From NCBI GenBank assembly GCA_030691805.1, contig JAUYDP010000415.1, positions 1 through 10,777 of the forward strand: a stretch of DNA of 10,777 bases. The letters run 5' to 3'. This document shows, piece after piece, positions 6,284 through 10,777 of this stretch. The stretch is from Dehalococcoidia bacterium (GTDB taxonomy: Bacteria > Chloroflexota > Dehalococcoidia > JAUYDP01). The notes under the pieces are model-generated. The model searched no databases. It was not told the DNA's origin and saw only the letters and a program-made list of their open reading frames with translations. The translations under genes were made by a program, and so were the position numbers. How positions within the stretch are numbered: position 1 is the first letter of the stretch; each line of letters starts with the position of its first letter.

Positions 6284-8068
6284 TTGAAGAACCTGGCCGA
6301 TTTCCTGGTAGGGAAGCTGAAAAAGGGGGAATCAGAAGAGACGCCCCCTGCCCCCACTCCACCTTCCTGCCCCCGCTGTAGCGCAGATCTCTCAGCTTCG
6401 GAGTTGTACCACCGCCTCAGGGTCTGCCATAACTGCCACCACCATTTTAGGCTAGGCGCCCGGCAGCGCATCGAATTATTGGCCGATGAGGGGTCGTTCA
6501 AAGAGGTAAACCGCCTGCTGGTATCCGTGGACCCTCTCTCCTTCACGGACAAGGTCTCCTACCGAAAGAGGCTGCAAGAGGCCCAACAGAAGACAGGTCT
6601 CACGGAGGCCGCTGTCTCGGGCGTTTGCCGGATGGGTGGCAAGGCCACCGTGCTGGTAGCCATGGACTTCGATTTTATGGGCGGGACTATGGGGTCAGTG
6701 GTGGGTGAGAAAGTAGCCCTGGCCTTCGAACTGGCCGTCAAGGAGAAGAAGCCGATTGTGATAGTGGCCACCGGCGGCGGGGCGCGAATGCAGGAAGGGA
6801 TGCTATCCCTGATGCAGATGGCTAAAACAGCCGCCACGGCCCAGCGGCTACACCGGGCAGGACTTCCCTATATCTCCGTCCTGACAGACCCGACCACGGG
6901 GGGCATCTACGCCAGCTTCGCCAGCCTGGGGGATATCATCCTGGCTGAGCCAGGGGCGCTGGTGGGCTTTGCCGGCCCCAGAGTGGTTCGCCAGACCACC
7001 GGCCAGGAGGACTCGGTCTCCCACACCTCCGAGTTCCTCTTCAAACACGGTATGGTGGACATGGTGGTGGACCGGCCAAGACTACGGACCCTCCTTAGCG
7101 TCCTTCTGCGCCTTCTGGACCCCCAGTTCCGCCTGCTGCTGGGGCGCAAGGCGCCGGAATATCCGCCACCCCATCAGGCAGTGGAATCGGCCTGGGAAAT
7201 GGTCCAACTGGCGAGACACCAGCAGCGGCCCACCGCCATGGACTACATCTGCCGAATGACCTCCAATTTTGTGGAGCTACACGGCGACCGCCTGTACGGG
7301 GACGATGAAGCCATCGTTTGCGGACTGGCGGACCTGAGCGGGCAACCGGTGGTGATTATCGGGCAGGAGCGCGGGCACGGCGAGCCATCCCGCAACGAGG
7401 GCCGGGCCAAGCCGGAGGGGTACCGCAAGGCCCAGCGGGCCATGGGAATGGCCGCCAAGTTCGGCCTGCCCTTGATCACCTTTATAGACACGCCGGGGGC
7501 CGACCCTGGCCTGGAGTCAGAAGAGCGGGGAATCGCTACTGCGCTAGCAACCACGCTGGCCCAGATGGCCCAGTTGCCGGTACCTACCTTGGCTGTGGTC
7601 ATCGGCGAAGGAGGCAGCGGCGGGGCGCTGGCCCTGGGCCTGGCCGACCGCATTCTGATGCTAGAGCACGCCATCTATTCCGTAATCTCGCCCGAAGGAG
7701 CGGCAGCCATCCTGTATCGCGATGCCGGGCGTGCCGAGGAAGTGGCGCCTGCCCTCAAGCTGACTTCCCAGGACTGCCTGTCCTTGGGCGTGGTGGACCT
7801 GGTGGTGCCCGAGCCGGAAGGAAGCGCCCATGCCGACCCGGATGGCGCCGCCTGGCAGGTAAAGAACGTGCTGTTACAAGAGCTACTAACGCTCCAGGGC
7901 CTTTCGCTTCCCAAGCTCCTAAAGGCAAGGTACGAGAAATTCCGGCGAATCGGCCAATTCAACAGCCACTTCAAGGCGGCTGTGGGGCAGGAGGTGAGCC
8001 ACCTTCAGAGCTACCTGAGCCACGGTTGGGAGCAGCTCCGAGACCGCCTGCCCCACCGGGCCGGCTAG
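6284..8068 (+). CDS. accDA: fused acetyl-CoA carboxylase carboxyltransferase, beta (AccD) plus alpha (AccA)
   Basis: 594 residues joining the two carboxyltransferase subunits that are separate in E. coli. The enzyme moves CO2 from carboxybiotin on BCCP to acetyl-CoA, giving malonyl-CoA, the committed step of fatty-acid synthesis. The AccD half (about 1-285) has the C4 zinc finger C29-x2-C32, C48-x2-C51 and the GGGARMQEG motif 164-172. The AccA half (about 295-594) has FIDTPGADPGLESEERG 400-416, IGEGGSGGALALG 440-452 and YSVISPEGAAAILYRDA 465-481. Each half is close to normal length. No stop or frame change lies between them, so this is one continuous protein. The TTG start follows AGAAGGAG (6272-6279) by 4 nt; the ATG at 6265 is out of frame. 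accB and accC are not in the window. Confidence 0.95.
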   Translation: MKNLADFLVGKLKKGESEETPPAPTPPSCPRCSADLSASELYHRLRVCHNCHHHFRLGARQRIELLADEGSFKEVNRLLVSVDPLSFTDKVSYRKRLQEAQQKTGLTEAAVSGVCRMGGKATVLVAMDFDFMGGTMGSVVGEKVALAFELAVKEKKPIVIVATGGGARMQEGMLSLMQMAKTAATAQRLHRAGLPYISVLTDPTTGGIYASFASLGDIILAEPGALVGFAGPRVVRQTTGQEDSVSHTSEFLFKHGMVDMVVDRPRLRTLLSVLLRLLDPQFRLLLGRKAPEYPPPHQAVESAWEMVQLARHQQRPTAMDYICRMTSNFVELHGDRLYGDDEAIVCGLADLSGQPVVIIGQERGHGEPSRNEGRAKPEGYRKAQRAMGMAAKFGLPLITFIDTPGADPGLESEERGIATALATTLAQMAQLPVPTLAVVIGEGGSGGALALGLADRILMLEHAIYSVISPEGAAAILYRDAGRAEEVAPALKLTSQDCLSLGVVDLVVPEPEGSAHADPDGAAWQVKNVLLQELLTLQGLSLPKLLKARYEKFRRIGQFNSHFKAAVGQEVSHLQSYLSHGWEQLRDRLPHRAG

Positions 8069-8080
8069 TAATCAAGCAAG

Positions 8081-9250
8081 GTGAACAGGAGACGGTTCGC
8101 CCTCCTCACCGCCAGCCATTTCGTCAACGATATCTACGGCAACAGCCTGGCGTCGCTTCTGCCATTTCTGATTCCCGTACTGGGTCTCTCACTACCCATG
8201 GCCGGGCTACTGGTAGCAGCCTATCAGGTGACATCTTCGATAATTCAGCCGGTCCTGGGCCATATGGCGGACCGCAACGGGACGCGCATTTTTTCAATTT
8301 TAGGCACCGCCGCCGCCGCCATAGGGGCCTCTTCTCTGGGCATAGCCCCAGGCTACACTGCTCTCCTGGCCCTGGTGTTTCTGCACGGGCTGGGCACGGC
8401 CGCCTTCCATCCCCAGTCGGCGGCCATGGTCAATTCCCTGTTCACCAGCCGTCGCGGCATGGTCATGTCAGCGTATCTCACGGCAGGAAACGCAGGGTTC
8501 GCATTGGGGCCCAGTATCATAGTGCGCTTAGTAACAACGGTAGGCCTTCACGCCACACCCCTACTGGCGATACCGGGACTTATATCGTCCGGTATGCTCG
8601 CCCTCTACGCTCCTCGTAACTGGCTTAATTTGTCAGAAACCGAACGCCCGCCCCTCTGGGACGTCATCGCCAGCAAGCGATCGGACCTCACGCGGCTGTT
8701 AGGCGTAGCCACCTTCCGGTCTGTAACCATGTTCTCGTTCATGGCCTTTTTACCGCTGTTATTCCAGGGGAGAGGCTACCCGGCTTCCGTCTGGGCTGGG
8801 CTTCTCACTGTCTTCCTTATGTCCGGCACGGTTGGTGGCCTGTTGGGCGGCTACCTATCTGACCGGATAGGCCGCCGTCTGGTCATAGTATGGTCCCTGA
8901 TCATCGCCGTGCCGCTTCTGCTGCTGATGATACGGGCGGAGGGCATCTCGCTTTGGATAGTCACCGGGATGGCGGGAGCGGCCATACTGACGTCCTTCTC
9001 CGTTTTGACGGTCAAGGCCCAGGAGATGATGCCCGGGAACATCGGCATGGCTTCGGGGCTTATACTTGGCTTTGGGATGGGGGTGGGTGGCCTGGGCGCG
9101 TGGCCTGCCGGCATTCTAGCGGAGCGCCTGGGCATCTTCGAGACGCTGAACCTGCTAGCCTCCCTGCCCGTGCTGGCGGCGCTGGTGGCCTGGACCCTGC
9201 CCACTGACGTGCGGGGCAGGAGTGAGCGGGCCAGGGTTCAACACAGTTAG
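8081..9250 (+). CDS. MFS transporter, fosmidomycin-resistance (Fsr)-like
   Basis: 389 residues, highly hydrophobic, with about a dozen membrane segments as in a 12-TM major facilitator. The N-terminal HFVNDIYGNSLASLLPFL (13-30) and GTAAFHPQSAAMV (105-117) are typical of the Fsr branch. The MFS loop motifs are present in both halves: GHMADRNGTR 60-69 and GGYLSDRIGRR 256-266. Such proteins are proton-driven exporters of small molecules; the drug named for the family need not be the natural substrate. The GTG start lies 12 bp after the accDA stop with only a weak purine-rich upstream sequence (CAAGCAAG), so translation is probably coupled to accDA in one operon. No defect is seen. The end is short and polar (RGRSERARVQHS). 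A sugar or siderophore exporter role cannot be excluded. Confidence 0.85.
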   Translation: MNRRRFALLTASHFVNDIYGNSLASLLPFLIPVLGLSLPMAGLLVAAYQVTSSIIQPVLGHMADRNGTRIFSILGTAAAAIGASSLGIAPGYTALLALVFLHGLGTAAFHPQSAAMVNSLFTSRRGMVMSAYLTAGNAGFALGPSIIVRLVTTVGLHATPLLAIPGLISSGMLALYAPRNWLNLSETERPPLWDVIASKRSDLTRLLGVATFRSVTMFSFMAFLPLLFQGRGYPASVWAGLLTVFLMSGTVGGLLGGYLSDRIGRRLVIVWSLIIAVPLLLLMIRAEGISLWIVTGMAGAAILTSFSVLTVKAQEMMPGNIGMASGLILGFGMGVGGLGAWPAGILAERLGIFETLNLLASLPVLAALVAWTLPTDVRGRSERARVQHS

Positions 9251-9312
9251 ATGACTTGACGACCGGTTCCCTTCTGCGGCCATTCACCGATTCTGCATCG
9301 CAGGGCCAGAGC

Positions 9313-9339
9313 TTGATAGCGGAAGGCGCATAATATAGT
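9313..9339 (+). promoter_or_regulatory. probable hicBA promoter with imperfect palindrome
   Basis: TTGATA (9313-9318) and TATAGT (9334-9339) are 15 bp apart, slightly short of the optimum. A 14-bp imperfect palindrome, CATAATATAGTATG (9329-9342, 12 of 14 positions symmetric), covers the -10 box and could be an operator for autoregulation. The short HicB here has no obvious DNA-binding domain, so the operator idea is weak. Confidence 0.4.
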
Positions 9340-9358
9340 ATGAGGCTGGAGGTGGACC

Positions 9359-9580
9359 GTGACGAGAGAATTCACTGCAATTATTGAAAAGCGGGGCAAG
9401 TGGTTCGTTGGATATATAGAGGAGATCCCGGGGGTAAACACCCAGGGCAAGACCGTCAAAGAGACTCGATCTAACCTCCAAGAAGCGCTGAATCTCATTC
9501 TGCAAGCGAATCGCGAGCTGGCGATTAGCGGGCCGCCACCAGAGCGGGTAATAAGGGAAAGCATATACGTGGAGGTCTGA
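9359..9580 (+). CDS. hicB: HicB-family antitoxin, short single-domain form
   Basis: 73 residues. The fold is the partial RNase H-like HicB domain: strands FTAIIEKRGKWFVGYIEEIPG (5-25), then V-N-T-Q-G-K-T at 26-32 and the helix KETRSNLQEALNLIL (34-48), the family's 'PGv.tqG.T..Ea..nl.eal' signature. HicB binds and neutralises the HicA RNase. This copy stops after a final strand (RVIRESIYVEV) and lacks the helix-turn-helix or ribbon-helix-helix extension that longer HicB proteins use for DNA binding. The GTG start follows GGAGGT (9348-9353) by 5 nt; the nearby ATG at 9340 is out of frame. It is followed after 7 bp by hicA, so order is antitoxin then toxin. Confidence 0.9.
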   Translation: MTREFTAIIEKRGKWFVGYIEEIPGVNTQGKTVKETRSNLQEALNLILQANRELAISGPPPERVIRESIYVEV

Positions 9581-9587
9581 ACCCCCG

Positions 9588-9782
9588 TTGAAACGGAGAG
9601 ACCTCCTCGTGCATCTTGAGCGGCAAGGTTGCCGGAAGCTCCGAGAAGGAGGGAAGCATACCGTTTACTACAACCCGCGGAACAGAGCTACGTCGACGGT
9701 TCCCCGCCACCGGGAGATCAGCGATTTTCTGGCATCGAAGATATGCCGAGACTTGGGCGTCACAGGGCCACTGGACAGATAG
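9588..9782 (+). CDS. hicA: HicA-family toxin (mRNA interferase)
   Basis: 64 residues, normal for HicA, a double-stranded-RNA-binding-fold ribonuclease that cleaves mRNA. The sequence KRRDLLVHLERQGCRKLREG at 2-21, GKHTVYYNP (22-30, with the catalytic His24) and STVPRHREIS (36-45) match the family closely. The last helix, ASKICRDLGV (49-58), is also typical. The TTG start is chosen because the family begins at this point; GGAGGT (9571-9576) lies 11 nt upstream, inside the end of hicB, so expression is probably coupled and low. The reading frame is intact and the active-site His is present, so the toxin is likely functional. It converges with a reverse-strand kinase gene 39 bp away with no visible hairpin terminator between them. 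Confidence 0.92.
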   Translation: MKRRDLLVHLERQGCRKLREGGKHTVYYNPRNRATSTVPRHREISDFLASKICRDLGVTGPLDR

Positions 9783-9821
9783 CTGAACACCCAAGCTCTC
9801 GCGCCCGTATGGTGCCACTCG

Positions 9822-10412
9822 TCAAGACTTGAGCGCCTTGACCACTCTTTCGATGGCCGGCCCGATGTCCCGGGCGGTGTTCACGCGAAAGAAGTTACGA
9901 AAGGGAGGCTCGGCAGTCTTACGCATGCGGGTGTAGACTGCCCAGTCCGCTTCCGATTTATCGTTGGGATCAAGACCCTGCTGGCGCGCACTCAGCCGCG
10001 CCCAGACCAGCGTTGGAGGTGCTTCCACCCAGACCACCACCACCCTGGCGCCGGAACGCTCCGCCGCCTGGTAAAATAGGTCCCGGTGGACCGCCTTTAG
10101 ATTTGTGGCATCGAGGATAACCGAAAAGCCTTTGGATAGGAAGTCCTCGACCAACCGCTCGCAGACGCGAAAGAGGCGCCTGCTTTCCTGCCAGGAGTAG
10201 GTGGGATGGTGAACCAGGGCCCGCCGCAGGACATCGCTCTCCAAGACCACCGCGGGATACCGCTGGGCCAGGCGTCGGCTGAAGAAAGACTTACCGGTGG
10301 CCGGAAGTCCCCCCACCAATACCAGAAACGGCCGGGTTACCGGCTCGGGCAACTCGCCCAAGCTCTGCTTGAGCCGGACCACATCGCCGGTCCCCTGTAT
10401 GTCCTTGCTCAT
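9822..10412 (-). CDS. P-loop kinase-like ATPase (AAA_33/zeta-toxin-like fold)
   Basis: 196 residues on the reverse strand. Walker A GGLPATGKS is at 34-42. It is followed by ESDVLRRAL (58-66), with D60 in the substrate-side position of small-molecule and polynucleotide kinases, and by VILDATN (98-104) as the second acidic strand. A basic lid region, RLSARQQGLDPNDKSEADWAVYTRM, spans 139-163. This layout fits AAA_33 or zeta-like kinases, which phosphorylate nucleic-acid ends, sugars or nucleotide-sugars; the substrate cannot be read from sequence. The frame extends to an ATG at 10469, but the start at 10412 is preferred: it follows a purine-rich GGGGGGAAAG, and a TATAAT promoter box lies between the two ATGs. 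It lies next to hicBA but on the opposite strand, so it is not part of that operon. Confidence 0.8.
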   Translation of the reverse strand: MSKDIQGTGDVVRLKQSLGELPEPVTRPFLVLVGGLPATGKSFFSRRLAQRYPAVVLESDVLRRALVHHPTYSWQESRRLFRVCERLVEDFLSKGFSVILDATNLKAVHRDLFYQAAERSGARVVVVWVEAPPTLVWARLSARQQGLDPNDKSEADWAVYTRMRKTAEPPFRNFFRVNTARDIGPAIERVVKALKS

Positions 10413-10427
10413 CTTTCCCCCCAGCCG

Positions 10428-10433
10428 ATTATA
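10428..10433 (-). promoter_or_regulatory. -10 box of the kinase gene promoter
   Basis: TATAAT reads on the reverse strand, 15 nt upstream of the ATG at 10412. No good -35 box is seen; TTGGGT at 19 bp is the best candidate. Transcription would start near 10421, giving a leader of about 8-9 nt that barely includes the GGGGGGAAAG ribosome-binding site. Confidence 0.5.
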
Positions 10434-10495
10434 GCAAAAGGGTCTGGTGAATACCCAAGGAAATCCCACAAATCTCGCTATTTTATCCTCTTAAT

Positions 10496-10619
10496 GAGAG
10501 TGTTGAATTACTTCCGTAGTCGGCATCGTCCCTTCACTCCGTTCAGGACAGGCCCCGATGCCGACGGTCGGGGTCAGGGACGACCCCGACTACAAGACCA
10601 GGTATTGTTCAACACTCTC
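10496..10619 (+). mobile_element. MITE-like hairpin element, copy 2 (124 bp)
   Basis: The ends GAGAGTGTTGAA (10496-10507) and TTCAACACTCTC (10608-10619) are a perfect 12-bp terminal inverted repeat. A 6-bp direct repeat CTTAAT flanks it exactly (10490-10495 and 10620-10625). Against copy 1 it differs at 7 of 101 aligned positions and has a 23-nt longer loop in the first hairpin (stem 10519-10528/10556-10565). The second hairpin (10567-10575/10582-10590) is unchanged in its stem. The short enclosing stem is weakened, since copy 1 has TACGG where this copy has TACAA. It lies between the divergent kinase gene and the gene starting near 10724, has the same orientation as copy 1, and codes for nothing. 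Confidence 0.82.
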
Positions 10620-10630
10620 CTTAATAAGCC

Positions 10631-10659
10631 TTGCCTCGGCCAAAGTCCTATGGTAATAT
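10631..10659 (+). promoter_or_regulatory. extended -10 sigma70-type promoter
   Basis: TTGCCT (10631-10636) and TAATAT (10654-10659) are separated by 17 bp, with TG at 10651-10652 forming an extended -10 element. It would drive the gene leaving the window at the right edge. The -35 box begins 12 bp after the end of hairpin element copy 2. Confidence 0.6.
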
Positions 10660-10723
10660 ATACGGGCGGCAAGGGCACCAAAGGATGTAACAACAGATGC
10701 CGCTCACTAAGGAGAGGTCAGCC

Positions 10724-10777
10724 TTGGAAACCGACTCTAGTAGCAGTTGTCCCGAGGGGGATAAACCCCCACATAAA
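10724..10777 (+). CDS. start of an unidentified gene, truncated by the window edge
   Basis: Only 18 codons are visible, METDSSSSCPEGDKPPHK, open to the window end. The TTG at 10724 follows AAGGAGAGG (10709-10717) by 6 nt, the strongest ribosome-binding site nearby. An in-frame ATG at 10697 would add nine residues but has only a distant AAGGA before it. A promoter is in place at 10631-10659. The visible part is polar and probably disordered, so no function can be named. Confidence 0.5.
   Translation, partial: METDSSSSCPEGDKPPHK

Noticed and set aside
6050..6381. Short open frames crossing hairpin element copy 1
   Set aside because: Their sequence is simply the translated inverted repeats (Arg/Ser/Thr-rich), there is no ribosome-binding site, and one runs over the accDA promoter and start.
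7318..8619. A 433-codon plus-strand open frame spanning the accDA/MFS junction
   Set aside because: It overlaps two well-supported genes in another frame, is rich in Arg/Gly/Pro as expected of a GC-rich shadow frame, and has no recognisable domain.
9822..9832. TCAAGACTTGA palindrome between hicA and the kinase gene as a bidirectional terminator
   Set aside because: The arms are 5 bp around a single base, with no room for a loop and no T tract; it is mostly the kinase stop-codon region.
10413..10469. N-terminal extension of the kinase from the ATG at 10469
   Set aside because: A TATAAT box and a purine-rich ribosome-binding site lie downstream of that ATG, and the extra residues show no family feature.
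6094..10619. The repeated hairpins as a CRISPR array or a tRNA gene
   Set aside because: Only two copies exist, more than 4 kb apart, with no spacers; the cloverleaf-like fold lacks tRNA landmarks such as the T-loop GTTC in the right place and an acceptor stem of 7 bp.

Overview
The window is a GC-rich bacterial chromosome segment made mostly of housekeeping genes, with a small accessory part at the right end. The set of genes (four-domain S1 protein, ClpC, RadA, one-polypeptide AccD-AccA carboxyltransferase), the sigma70-like promoters and the many GTG/TTG starts fit a Chloroflexota (Dehalococcoidia-like) genome. That placement is an inference from gene content and style; no rRNA or other marker is present to confirm it.

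Left part (1-5649). The C-terminus of a TPR protein ends at 205. A good sigma70-type promoter (214-242) then starts a tight same-strand cluster: a four-domain S1 RNA-binding protein, the AAA+ unfoldase ClpC, and RadA, whose GTG start overlaps the clpC stop (GTGA). A small helix-turn-helix-like protein follows, which has a second, well-placed internal start site. The theme is translation, proteostasis and recombination repair.

Middle part (5650-9250). A glutaredoxin-like protein (CPYC) is followed by a 324-bp spacer holding a 101-bp hairpin-rich mobile element and a strong promoter. That promoter serves a fused AccD-AccA acetyl-CoA carboxylase carboxyltransferase. An Fsr-like (fosmidomycin-resistance type) MFS transporter begins 12 bp after it.

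Right part (9251-10777). A HicB-HicA toxin-antitoxin pair converges with a reverse-strand P-loop kinase. A second copy of the hairpin element (124 bp) follows, then a promoter and the first codons of a gene that leaves the window.

The most notable observation is the pair of element copies. They are about 93% identical outside a 23-nt insertion, have 12-bp terminal inverted repeats, are each flanked by a 5-6 bp direct repeat, and can fold like a cloverleaf. They differ by a compensated base-pair swap in the terminal stem. Each lies 10-11 bp before the -35 box of a predicted promoter, in the same orientation.
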